45,014 nt of DNA, from assembly GCF_014378415.1 (NCBI RefSeq), contig NZ_JACMNS010000040.1, positions 1-45,014 of the forward strand. Direction: 5' to 3'. Of this stretch, positions 28,650-36,087 are shown in pieces. Below the pieces are notes generated by a model that was given only the letters and a program-made list of their open reading frames with translations, was not told the origin of the DNA and did no database searches. Origin of the DNA: Aquabacterium sp. (GTDB lineage Bacteria; Pseudomonadota; Gammaproteobacteria; Burkholderiales; Burkholderiaceae_C). The first letter of the stretch is position 1, and each line of letters starts with the position of its first letter. The position numbers were made by a program, and so were the translations under genes.

Positions 28650-30647
28650 ATGCCCGTACCCCCCCGTCTGATGGAGATCAGCACGCCGCTGGGCAACGAC
28701 GTGCTGCTGATGCGATCCATGTCGGCCACCGAGTCGCTGGGCCAGCTATACGAGTTCAACATCAGCGCGCTGTCTGACGACAAAGGCATCGCGGTCAACG
28801 ACCTGCTGGGCAAGCCCATCACCGTCAAGCTGGAGCTGACCGATGGCGGCAAACGCGAGTTCAGCGGCATCGTCACGCGCTTTGGCCAGGTGGGCTTTGT
28901 GGGCCGCCTGTTCGAATACCAATTGGTGGTCTGCCCCTGGTTGTGGCTGCTCACGCGCACGCACGATTGCCGAGTCTTCCAGAACAAGTCGGTGCCCGAC
29001 ATCATCAAGCAGATCTTCGAGAAGCACTCCTCCGACTTCTCGGACAAGCTGAGCGGCAGCCACCCGGTGCGCGAGTATTGCGTGCAGTACCGCGAAAGCG
29101 ACTTCAACTTCGTCAGCCGCCTGATGGAAGAAGAGGGCATCTACTACTACTTCGAGCACAAGGACGGCAAGCACACGCTGGTGCTGGCCAACAAGGACAG
29201 CGCCCACACGCCCTACGCCGGCCATGCCGACATGGTCTACCGCGAGACACTGTCGGGCGCCATTGACCTGGAGGCGATCACGCGCTGGCAGTTCAACCAC
29301 GAGATCCGCACCGGCAAGGTCTCGCTGACCGACTACAACTTCACCACGCCCTCGACCAACCTGCTGGCCAGCAACGAGCATGCGCGCTCGCACTCGCATG
29401 CCAGCGGCGAGGTCTACGACTACCCCGGCCGGCACCTGGTCAAGGCCGATGGCGAACGCTATGCCAATCTGCGGCTGGAAGGCTTTCAGTCGCTGCACGC
29501 CCAGGTGTATGGCGAAGGCAATGTGCGCGGCCTGGTCACCGGCTCGCGCTTCACGCTGAAAGAGTTCCCGCGCGAAGACCAGAACCGCGAGCACATCGTC
29601 ACCTCCACCCGCATCCAGATGGGCTATGGCGAGTACGAAGGGCAAAGCGGCGCGGCGCCTTACTTCAATTGCCAGTTCACCGCGCTGGACAGCCGCGAGG
29701 TGTTCCGCTCGCCCGATCGCGCCATCCGCGTTCGCGTGGCGGGCCCGCAAACGGCCATCGTGGTCGGCCCCAGCGGCGACGAGATCCACACCGACGAGTA
29801 CGGCCGCGTGAAGATCCAGTTCTACTGGGACCGCGAAGGCAAGAAGGACGCGAACAGCTCCTGCTGGGTGCGCGTGTCCTCGCCCTGGGCGGGCAAGAAC
29901 TGGGGAATGATCAACATCCCCCGCATCGGGCAAGAGGTGGTGGTTGACTTCCTGGAAGGCGACCCCGACCAGCCGCTCATCACCGGCCGCGTCTACAACG
30001 CCGAGCAGACGGTGCCCTACAAGCTGCCCGACCACGCCACGGTCAGCACCCTCAAGAGCCAATCCAGCAAGGGCGGCAGCACATCGACCTCGAACGAGTT
30101 GCGCTTCGAAGACAAGATGGGCTCCGAGCACGTCTGGCTGCAAGCCGAGAAAGACTTCCTGCGCAACGTCAAGAATGACTCGTCACACTCCGTGGGCAAC
30201 GACGAGTTCGTGACCATCAAGAACGACCTGACCGAGAAGGTGGGCAACGACCACCAGCTGGAAGTGGGCAAGGACTTCAAGCACAAGGTGGGCGGCGACA
30301 TGCACCTGCAAACGGCCACCGACCTGATGATCAAGTCGGGCGGCCAGTACAGCCTCAAGTCGGCCAAGGACCTGGCGGGCGAAGCGGGCACCGGCGTGTC
30401 TTTCAAGGCCGGCACCGATGTGCACATCAAGGGCGGCATGAACATCACCTTGGAGGCGGGCGTGATGCTCACGCTCAAGGCCGGTGGCAGCTCCATCGTG
30501 TTGGGCCCCGCCGGGGTGTCCATCGTGGGCGCGCCGCTGGTCAACATCAACTCGGGCGGTGGCGGCAGCGGCGCGCAACCCGTGGCACCGGCGGCCCCGG
30601 CCGACCCGGCCGCGCCCAAGGACTTCGCGGACCCGCTGGCGTCCTGA
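28650..30647 (+). CDS. vgrG: T6SS spike protein VgrG (TssI)
   Basis: A 665-residue VgrG. The gp27-like base (about 1-350) has FEFNIS-type strands (LGQLYEFNISALSDD), REYCVQYRESDFNFVSRLMEEEGIYYYFEH split over the family's conserved block, and a GxxF.L..FPR-like FTLKEFPREDQN. The gp5 OB-fold (about 365-440) has GDEIHTDEYGRVKIQFYWDR, SCWVRVSSPWAGKNWG and PRIGQEVVVDFLEGDPDQP. A DUF2345-type beta-helix needle (about 480-640) shows repeated G-K-D-x-V-G-x-D strands. It ends in a short Ala/Pro-rich tail (GAQPVAPAAPADPAAPKD...). No toxin is fused; cargo is encoded downstream, starting 6 bp after the stop. Its 3' end is duplicated twice further on. Confidence 0.97.
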   Translation: MPVPPRLMEISTPLGNDVLLMRSMSATESLGQLYEFNISALSDDKGIAVNDLLGKPITVKLELTDGGKREFSGIVTRFGQVGFVGRLFEYQLVVCPWLWLLTRTHDCRVFQNKSVPDIIKQIFEKHSSDFSDKLSGSHPVREYCVQYRESDFNFVSRLMEEEGIYYYFEHKDGKHTLVLANKDSAHTPYAGHADMVYRETLSGAIDLEAITRWQFNHEIRTGKVSLTDYNFTTPSTNLLASNEHARSHSHASGEVYDYPGRHLVKADGERYANLRLEGFQSLHAQVYGEGNVRGLVTGSRFTLKEFPREDQNREHIVTSTRIQMGYGEYEGQSGAAPYFNCQFTALDSREVFRSPDRAIRVRVAGPQTAIVVGPSGDEIHTDEYGRVKIQFYWDREGKKDANSSCWVRVSSPWAGKNWGMINIPRIGQEVVVDFLEGDPDQPLITGRVYNAEQTVPYKLPDHATVSTLKSQSSKGGSTSTSNELRFEDKMGSEHVWLQAEKDFLRNVKNDSSHSVGNDEFVTIKNDLTEKVGNDHQLEVGKDFKHKVGGDMHLQTATDLMIKSGGQYSLKSAKDLAGEAGTGVSFKAGTDVHIKGGMNITLEAGVMLTLKAGGSSIVLGPAGVSIVGAPLVNINSGGGGSGAQPVAPAAPADPAAPKDFADPLAS

Positions 30648-30779
30648 TCCGCCATGAGCCGCTGGACCAACTGGCTGGGGCCGCTGGATTGCACCGACAA
30701 CCTCAAGGCTTTGAAAGAGGCTTATGAGATCGGGGTGATGGAGATGCCTGGTGAGGTTTACAAGGAAACGGGCTACCAG
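30516..30779 (+). repeat. Direct repeat, copy 1: vgrG tail plus effector start
   Basis: The last 44 codons of vgrG, the six-base spacer and the first 42 codons of the toxin at 30654 recur at 32770-33033 without any indel. About eight mismatches in 264 bases were counted by eye (roughly 97 percent identity). This is long enough for homologous recombination between toxin cassettes. Confidence 0.95.
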
Positions 30780-31859
30780 CTCAGCCAGTTCCTCGACGCC
30801 CTGATCCCCGGCTTGATCCAGGCCCTGATCGCCCTGGCGGCCAGCACGGCGCTGGGCGGTGCGATCGGTGCGTTGGTCGGGGCGTTCTTTGGTGGCGCGG
30901 GCGCCATTCCTGGTGCGGTGGGTGGTGCCGCCGTTGGTTTCGACCTGGGGCTGGCGGTGTTGGGCTGGTTGGGGCTGGGCTTCCTGGCCTATTCCATTGG
31001 GCACAGCCTGGGCGAGCTCACGGCCCTGCTGGAGCTGGCCGTGCGCCGCGCCTGGGATGCCCCGCAATCACCGCAGCCTCGCATGCAGATTCGACTGGCG
31101 GGCAAAGACTTCGCCCGCAGCGGCGCCATCCTGATCCGCCTGGTGCTGCAAGGCATTGCCCTGTGGCTGACCCAGAAAGGCGTCAACAAGATCGGCGAGT
31201 TGGTCGCCGAGTTGCGCAAGAGCAAGCTGGGGCCGCGATTTGCGACCTGGGTGGAAGAAAACGCGGCGGCCTTGATGCGGGATCCGAGGCTCAAGCCCCA
31301 CCGGGGTCAGGGCTCGGCGGCCAAGGAGGTGGTGTCGGAGGCGCAGTCGCCGAGCAAGGTGGCGAACCGCCCGCCAGAGGCTCCGTCCGAATCGCCCCCA
31401 CCCAAGCCCAAGCCCAAGCCAGCATCCAAGCCGAAACTGAAGCCCGGCAGCCCCGAACACAAGGCGGCCCGCTGGGATGCATACCAGGAACGCGGTGGAA
31501 AATGGGACTACGCACGCTGGAGCAAGCAGTACGACACCAACATGCGCAACTACCAACAGGGGTTGGCCCGTGAAGCGGAATACCGCACATCCATGGGAGC
31601 CTCCGAAGGTACGGTGAAAACGCCCCTCACCGACCGGCAGATCGACCTGCTGAAGGCCGACGAGATGTACGCAGGGCAAGTCAAGACCGGCCCGGTCAGC
31701 CTGACCAAGGAGAATGCACTGGCCATTCAGAAGGATGCAGAGTTGGTCAAGCGCGGCTGGCAAGTCGAGCACATCCTGGAAAAGGGTGCCTCCAAGCCCT
31801 ACATCGAGGCCTTGGAAAAACTCGGCATCGATTACAAGATCGGCCCTCAAATTCCATGA
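30654..31859 (+). CDS. T6SS toxin 1: DUF6861-like N-terminus with restriction-endonuclease-fold C-terminus
   Basis: A 401-residue polymorphic effector. Residues 1-180 carry the shared delivery module: WLGPLDC.., EMPGEVYKETGYQ, then glycine-zipper hydrophobic helices (GGAIGALVGAFFGGAGAIPG). This resembles the DUF6861/Tre1-like N-terminal domain of T6SS toxins. A conserved linker (LKPHRGQGSAAKEVVSEA, 213-230) and a Pro/Lys-rich spacer (248-265) lead to the toxin at about 270-401. The toxin has D336, then GQVKTG (Q342, K344) and D361...VEHILEKG-SKP, the D/E..QxK layout of the PD-(D/E)XK-like Tox-REase nucleases. The predicted activity is nucleic-acid cleavage in the recipient cytoplasm. It follows vgrG by 6 bp and overlaps its immunity gene. 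The nuclease class is inferred from motif spacing. Confidence 0.75.
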   Translation: MSRWTNWLGPLDCTDNLKALKEAYEIGVMEMPGEVYKETGYQLSQFLDALIPGLIQALIALAASTALGGAIGALVGAFFGGAGAIPGAVGGAAVGFDLGLAVLGWLGLGFLAYSIGHSLGELTALLELAVRRAWDAPQSPQPRMQIRLAGKDFARSGAILIRLVLQGIALWLTQKGVNKIGELVAELRKSKLGPRFATWVEENAAALMRDPRLKPHRGQGSAAKEVVSEAQSPSKVANRPPEAPSESPPPKPKPKPASKPKLKPGSPEHKAARWDAYQERGGKWDYARWSKQYDTNMRNYQQGLAREAEYRTSMGASEGTVKTPLTDRQIDLLKADEMYAGQVKTGPVSLTKENALAIQKDAELVKRGWQVEHILEKGASKPYIEALEKLGIDYKIGPQIP

Positions 31860-31870
31860 CAGGAATCGCT

Positions 31871-32329
31871 ATGAACAAGACAGAAGCCCAGGACAAATTT
31901 GAAGAGTTCTTGATGATCATGGATGATCAGCTGGAAGCCCTAAAAGACGAAGCTGCGAAGAGAGACATCCAGCTGGATTCATCGTTGGCCGATCTGGAAC
32001 GACTCGAACGGTTGTTCGACCTGATGTCGGAGGGGCTGGATACCGACGCCAAGGCCAGCCTTGTCGTGACCTTCGCCCGACACTTGGGCGAAATCGTGAG
32101 GCTCAGGTTCGGGGGCACATGGCACTTGCCCCTGAGCGATGAAAAGAACATCAACTTCAATGCCCCGGTGATCGTGGGCCACACGCCGATCGCCGGCCTG
32201 GAGTTCGCGCCACTGTCCGTGATGCGTGCTTATGCCTTGCGCAGAAAACCTGGGACTTTGCGGCGCGCTGTCGAAGCCGACATCCACATCAAGCCCGTTG
32301 ATCTCAGTGGGCTGATTGAACCTGAGTGA
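31871..32329 (+). CDS. Putative immunity protein for toxin 1
   Basis: A 152-residue soluble protein, acidic and helical in the first half (EDKFEEFL..MDDQLEALKDEA pattern) and beta-richer later (WHLPLSDEKNINFNAP, VGHTPIAGLEFAPLS). No family recognised. It follows toxin 1 directly, and an in-frame ATG at 31856 even overlaps the toxin stop (ATGA), but ATG 31871 has AGGA at better spacing. The absence of a signal peptide fits cytoplasmic immunity to a nuclease. The DNA here is visibly more AT-rich than the structural genes, as is usual for exchanged immunity genes. Confidence 0.6.
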   Translation: MNKTEAQDKFEEFLMIMDDQLEALKDEAAKRDIQLDSSLADLERLERLFDLMSEGLDTDAKASLVVTFARHLGEIVRLRFGGTWHLPLSDEKNINFNAPVIVGHTPIAGLEFAPLSVMRAYALRRKPGTLRRAVEADIHIKPVDLSGLIEPE

Positions 32330-32431
32330 TCCACTTACTGCACCCGATTGCCAATGGAGCCCTCCCGGTACGACCCAGACATTGATCATGGACAGGCCTG
32401 GATTTTTAATCGGCGGGGGAGTTTTACATCC

Positions 32432-32713
32432 ATGAAAACCAAACTTGAACTGCTAGAAGCATTGCGCGCCTTCGCTCGCGAACTGGAACAACCCCTGACT
32501 CAAGGTGAACTAAAGAACGGATGGACATCCGCCGCTCAGCAAGCATTCATTCAACTCACCAACGAGCTGATAAAGAAAATTGAAAACAATGAGCCCCTCC
32601 CAAAACCAAGCCTCTCCCGGGGACTTGATTCGTGGGGCGTTACCGATGGTGCGTTGGTAGAGTTGGCAGCCATCCTTTCAAACGCTCTTCGTGAATTCAA
32701 GGGCGGGCCATGA
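32432..32713 (+). CDS. Small helical orphan immunity-like protein
   Basis: A 93-residue, mostly helical protein (LELLEALRAFARELEQPLT at the N-terminus, then QQAFIQLTNELIKKIENNE and a DGALVELAAILSNALREFK C-terminus). No family recognised. The start is placed at ATG 32432 with GGGGGAG 10 bases upstream; the frame is open further upstream without a better start. Base composition is AT-richer than the neighbours. It lies between the immunity gene of toxin 1 and a vgrG-tail fragment, and has no toxin immediately upstream, so it may be an orphan immunity gene left when its toxin was deleted, or a second protein of cassette 1. Confidence 0.5.
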   Translation: MKTKLELLEALRAFARELEQPLTQGELKNGWTSAAQQAFIQLTNELIKKIENNEPLPKPSLSRGLDSWGVTDGALVELAAILSNALREFKGGP

Positions 32714-32757
32714 GGCTTTCTCACAGGCCTCGCGGATTATCGAAGCGGCGAAAATCC

Positions 32758-32901
32758 TTCAAGGCCGGCGTGTCCATCGTGGGCGCGCCGCTGGTCAACA
32801 TCAACTCGGGCGGTGGTGGCAGCGGCGCGCAACCCGTGGCGCCTGCGGCACCGGCCGACCCGGCCGCGCCCAAGGACTTCGCGGACCCGCTGGCGTCCTG
32901 A
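32758..32901 (+). pseudogene. vgrG 3'-end fragment (copy 2)
   Basis: From 32770 the frame encodes the last 44 residues of VgrG (VSIVGAPLVNINSGGG to the DFADPLAS end) almost unchanged. It is preceded by TTCAAGGCCGGC (32758-32769), which matches vgrG 30402-30413. Relative to vgrG, 102 bp (30414-30515) are missing, exactly in frame, with GCCGG microhomology at the join. No start or spike domain is present, so it cannot form a VgrG. It is a scar carried with the second toxin cassette. Confidence 0.88.
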
Positions 32902-33033
32902 TCCGCCATGAGCCGCTGGACCAACTGGCTGGGGCCACTGGATTGCACCGACAACCTCAAGGCTTTGAAAGAGGCTTATGAGATCGGGGTGATGGAGATG
33001 CCTGCCGAGGTTTACAAGGAAACCGGCTACCAG
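32770..33033 (+). repeat. Direct repeat, copy 2: vgrG tail plus effector start
   Basis: Second copy of the 264-bp repeat described at 30516-30779, at an exact offset of 2254 bases. It ends within codon 42-43 of the toxin at 32908, beyond which the two toxins' N-terminal modules remain similar but are clearly diverged. Confidence 0.95.
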
Positions 33034-34101
33034 GTGGCCGCTTTCATCCAGGGCCTGATCCCCATGCTGATGCAGGTGCTCATCGCCTTGAGCGCCTCCA
33101 CCGCATTGGGCGGGGCCATCGGCGCGGCGGTGGGGGTGTTCTTTGGCGGGGCCGGGGCCATTCCTGGTGCGGCCATTGGCGCCCAGGCGGGCTTTGACCT
33201 GGGCGTGCTCGTCATCACTTGGCTGGGCTTGGCGTTCCTGGTCGAGGCCATCGGACATGGCATGGTTGAGCTGACATCACTGTTGACACAGGCCGTTCGG
33301 CGTGCGTGGGACGCACCCAATACGCCGCAATCGCGTCAGCAGATTCAACTGGCCGGACGCGACTTGGCCCGCTGTGGGGCCATCTTGATGCGGGTGATCT
33401 TGCAAGGCATCGTGGCATGGCTGAGCAAGGGCGCGGCCACCAGCAGCTTCACGCGCAGTGAAGCGTCGATGGCGCGGCTGACGGCTGAGTTGCGCCAGAG
33501 CAAGCTGGGGCCGCAGTTCACGGGCTGGATCGAGGCCAACATTGAGCGGTTGATGAGCGATCCGAGCTTGAAGCCGCACCGGGGGCGGGGCTCGGCAGGC
33601 AAGGAGGTGGTGTCGGAGGCGCGGTCGCCCAGTCAACTGGCCAAGAAGCCGGCGGAGCCCGCGCCTACGCGCGAACCATCCAAACAAGCCGCCGCATCTG
33701 GCCCCGTCAAACTCAACGACACCCGAACGATCTCCGCCAGCGAGGCCAATCAAGGCTTTGAGAAGCCTCCGTTCGCGGAAGGCATCCCTGTGAAAGAGGG
33801 TAGGCTGGCCGAAGACACTACCTTCGTTCGACTGTATGACGGCGACAACTCAGGCCAATTGGGCCGCTGGATGATGCCCGAATCGGAGGTGCGCGGGCTC
33901 AGTCCCGCCCAGATCCAGGAGAAGTTCGCCTTGCCGCAAGCCCCGCAGTACATCATCGAGGTTCAGGCTCCTGCAGGCACACTAATGCGCGTGGGCGAAG
34001 CCGGGCCCATTCCGGGCTGGGGCAATGGCGGCGGCGCGCAGATCCAACTCATGGACAGAATCCCGGCCAGCGCTTATCAGAATGCGAGACCCTACCCATG
34101 A
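32908..34101 (+). CDS. T6SS toxin 2: same N-terminal module, TNT/ART-like C-terminal toxin
   Basis: A 397-residue effector. Residues 1-235 parallel toxin 1: near-identical first 42 residues, the same glycine-zipper helices (GGAIGAAVGVFFGGAGAIPG) and the same linker (LKPHRGRGSAGKEVVSEA, 221-238). The C-terminus (about 265-397) is unrelated to toxin 1. It has TTFVRLYDGDNSGQLGRWMM (R308), a FALPQAPQYIIEV strand, then PAGT..RVGEAGPIPGWGNGGGAQIQ. The order Arg...Gly-x-Trp/Phe...ALP...(A)GPI..W.G..GGG.Q resembles NAD-glycohydrolase (TNT-type) and ADP-ribosyltransferase-like toxins, so an NAD-targeting activity is a reasonable guess, not proven. It starts 6 bp after the vgrG fragment and its stop overlaps the immunity gene (ATGA). 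Confidence 0.7.
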   Translation: MSRWTNWLGPLDCTDNLKALKEAYEIGVMEMPAEVYKETGYQVAAFIQGLIPMLMQVLIALSASTALGGAIGAAVGVFFGGAGAIPGAAIGAQAGFDLGVLVITWLGLAFLVEAIGHGMVELTSLLTQAVRRAWDAPNTPQSRQQIQLAGRDLARCGAILMRVILQGIVAWLSKGAATSSFTRSEASMARLTAELRQSKLGPQFTGWIEANIERLMSDPSLKPHRGRGSAGKEVVSEARSPSQLAKKPAEPAPTREPSKQAAASGPVKLNDTRTISASEANQGFEKPPFAEGIPVKEGRLAEDTTFVRLYDGDNSGQLGRWMMPESEVRGLSPAQIQEKFALPQAPQYIIEVQAPAGTLMRVGEAGPIPGWGNGGGAQIQLMDRIPASAYQNARPYP

Positions 34102-34172
34102 ACAGCCCCCTCTTCACCACGACGGGTGCATCCCTGTCCATCACCCTGCCCGATGGGCACCAGGCGGCCATC
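34027..34172 (+). repeat. Direct repeat, copy 1: toxin 2 end plus immunity start
   Basis: The last 25 codons of toxin 2 and the first 25 codons of its immunity gene recur at 35940-36087 with scattered substitutions and one 2-base insertion. The repeat begins at GGCGGCGGCGCGCAG, a sequence resembling the Gly-rich vgrG tail. Confidence 0.92.
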
Positions 34173-34469
34173 GATACCGAGTTCCCCATCATTGCCACCG
34201 AGACATCGCCCGACCAGCGCTGGTTGTTCATCGTCACGGAGCCGCCGCCCCAGCACAGCCAGGCAGAGAACCTGCTGGCCTTCGACCTGACCCAAGGGCA
34301 ACTGATCTGGCGCAAGAAGGCATCTAAAGTCCGCTCGCGGGAAAACATCTTCACGCAAGTGCGCTTCTCCCCCGCCGATGGCTGCCTTTTGGCTTGGGAC
34401 TGGGATGGATACAAGACCTGGATCGAACCAGCGTCGGGGCAGGAGCGGGTCAGTCATTTCCTGAAGTGA
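34098..34469 (+). CDS. Putative immunity protein for toxin 2
   Basis: A 123-residue soluble, beta-rich protein. Strand pairs such as SLSITLPDGHQAAI, RWLFIVTEPPP, LLAFDLTQGQLIWRKK and CLLAWDWDGYKTWI suggest one or two blades of a propeller-like or beta-sandwich fold. There is no signal peptide. The start ATG overlaps the toxin 2 stop (ATGA), a strong coupling signal for a toxin/immunity pair. A frameshifted copy of its first 25 codons lies at 36011-36087, confirming that toxin tail and immunity start have moved together. Confidence 0.7.
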   Translation: MNSPLFTTTGASLSITLPDGHQAAIDTEFPIIATETSPDQRWLFIVTEPPPQHSQAENLLAFDLTQGQLIWRKKASKVRSRENIFTQVRFSPADGCLLAWDWDGYKTWIEPASGQERVSHFLK

Positions 34470-34621
34470 CCCAGCCGCATTTGACGACAGATGCAGCCAC
34501 CATCAGTAGAGCCCAGGCCAATTCGCCAGAAGACGCGATGGGCCCGGAAAGCATGAATCCAAGCAAGGGGAATAGCCACTTTCTCGGCGCAGGCGAACAC
34601 CTACCGGGAGGCGGCCCAGAC

Positions 34622-34957
34622 ATGAACCACGCCATGCCCCCCTGCGTCATCGCCGCCGATCAAGACTTCGTTTCGGTCAAAACGAACAATCCGTCCTTAC
34701 AGCAAACTCTCTTGCAATTCGGTTTCTTGCCTGCATCTCAGGACAAAGCAGGCGAGTTCATCAAGCGCGCTAATGGAAAATCCGAGAAAGTCGTCGTTTT
34801 TGAGTTCTTACGCCCGTTGGGTGTTCACTGGTCGCGCGGCAAGGAATGGAACCCAGCGGGAATCTTTGAATTGCTCAGAGACCAGAACCTCATAAAAAGC
34901 ACGTTCAAATCCATCTCCTGGACATCGGCAAACACCTGGGTGACCAGAGAAGAGTAG
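34622..34957 (+). CDS. Orphan immunity-like protein
   Basis: A 111-residue soluble protein beginning MNHAMPPCVIAADQDFVSVK. It has a mixed alpha/beta pattern (TLLQFGFLPASQDKAGEFIK, VVVFEFLRPLG, IFELLRDQNLIKSTFKSISW). No family recognised. ATG 34622 is chosen because GGGAGG precedes it; the frame is open upstream to 34394, but that part overlaps the immunity 2 gene and looks non-coding. Composition is AT-richer than the structural genes. Like the protein at 32432, it sits directly upstream of a vgrG fragment and has no own toxin, so it is a candidate orphan immunity gene. Confidence 0.5.
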   Translation: MNHAMPPCVIAADQDFVSVKTNNPSLQQTLLQFGFLPASQDKAGEFIKRANGKSEKVVVFEFLRPLGVHWSRGKEWNPAGIFELLRDQNLIKSTFKSISWTSANTWVTREE

Positions 34958-35074
34958 CGGGGCGGAGAACGCTGAACCCCTCCGCATGACGCCCCCATCG
35001 AGAACATGCCTCAACTCTCGTCCCATTCAGATGGGGTCCGGCACAAGTCTTGCCCGCCAAAAGTCGGCAACGAT

Positions 35075-36014
35075 CAGCCGCGAGGTGTTCCGCTCGCCCG
35101 ATCGCGCCATCCGCGTTCGCGTGGCGGGCCCGCAAACGGCCATCGTGGTCGGCCCCAGCGGCGACGAGATCCACACCGACGAGTACGGCCGCGTGAAGAT
35201 CCAGTTTTACTGGGCCCGCGAAGGCCAGAAGGACGCGAACAGCTCTTGCTGGGTGCGCGTCTCATCGCCCTGAGCCAGCAAGAACTGGGGAATGATCAAC
35301 ATCCCGCGCATCGGGCAAGAGGTGGTGGTTGACTTCCTGGAAGGCGACCCCGACCAGCCGCTCATCACCGGCCGCGTCTACAACGCCGAACAGACGGTGC
35401 CCTATAAGCTGCCCGATCACGCCACGGTCATCACGCTCAAGAGCCAATCCAGCAAGGGCGGCAGCGCCAGCAACGCCAACGAGTTGCGCTTCGAAGACAA
35501 GATGGGCTCCGAGCACGTCTGGCTGCAAGCCGAGAAAGACTTCCTGCGCAACGTCAAGAACGACTCGTCTCACTCGGTGGGCCACGACGAGTTCGTGACC
35601 ATCAAGAACGACCTGACCGAGAAGGTCGGCAACGACCACCAGCTGGAGGTGGGCAAAGACTTCAAGCAAAAGGTGGGCGGCGACATGCACCTGCAAACGG
35701 CCACCGACCTGATGATCAAGTCGGGCGGCCAGTACAGCCTCAAGTCGGCCAAGGACCTGGCGGGCGAAGCGGGCACCGGCGTGTCCTTCAAGGCCGGCAC
35801 CGATGTGCACATCAAGGCGGGCATGAACGTCACCCTGGAGGCCGGCGTGATGCTCACGCTCAAGGCCGGTGGCAGCTCCATCGTGTTGGGCCCCGCCGGG
35901 GTGGCCATCGTGGGCTCGCCGCTGGTGAACATCAACTCCGGCGGCGGCGCGCAGATCCAACTCATGGACGCAATCCCGCCCAGCGCTTATCAGAATGCGA
36001 GGCCCTGCCCATGA
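35075..36014 (+). pseudogene. vgrG 3' half (copy 3), TGA-interrupted and fused to the end of toxin 2
   Basis: From AGCCGCGAGG at 35076 the sequence follows vgrG from codon 348 onward at a constant offset of 5385 bases, with few differences: the gp5 OB-fold and the whole needle are present, and the first 347 residues are absent. A TGG-to-TGA change at about 35272 puts a stop inside the SSPWAGKNWG block, though the frame downstream is open to 36014. At about 35940 the match switches from the vgrG tail to the end of toxin 2 (GGGAQIQLMD.IP.SAYQNAR), giving a chimeric C-terminus. It is therefore a non-functional vgrG whose tail was joined to a toxin end by a deletion. Confidence 0.9.
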
Positions 36015-36087
36015 ACAGTCCCCTCTTCACCGCGACGGGCGCGCATCCCTGTCCATCACCCTGCCCGAAGGGCACCAGGCGACCATC
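35940..36087 (+). repeat. Direct repeat, copy 2: toxin 2 end plus immunity start
   Basis: Second copy of the 34027-34172 repeat (offset 1913, plus two inserted bases near 36040). Its left end is the join with the vgrG copy 3 needle. Confidence 0.92.
36011..36087 (+). pseudogene. Immunity 2 gene, 5' fragment (frameshifted)
   Basis: The ATG at 36011 overlaps the chimeric vgrG/toxin stop as in the intact cassette. The first ten codons match the immunity gene at 34098; then a 2-base insertion (GGGTGCATCC becomes GGGCGCGCATCC) shifts the frame. Similarity ends after codon 25 equivalents. It cannot make immunity protein. Confidence 0.85.

Noticed and set aside
34394-34621. Upstream extension of the orphan immunity-like frame
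   Set aside because: It overlaps the immunity 2 gene and has no sensible start; the SD and composition favour ATG 34622.
34958-35074. Possible gene start (ATG 34986) leading into the third vgrG copy
   Set aside because: The N-terminal 30 residues match nothing and the frame stops at the TGA near 35272; it is spacer DNA joined to a pseudogene.
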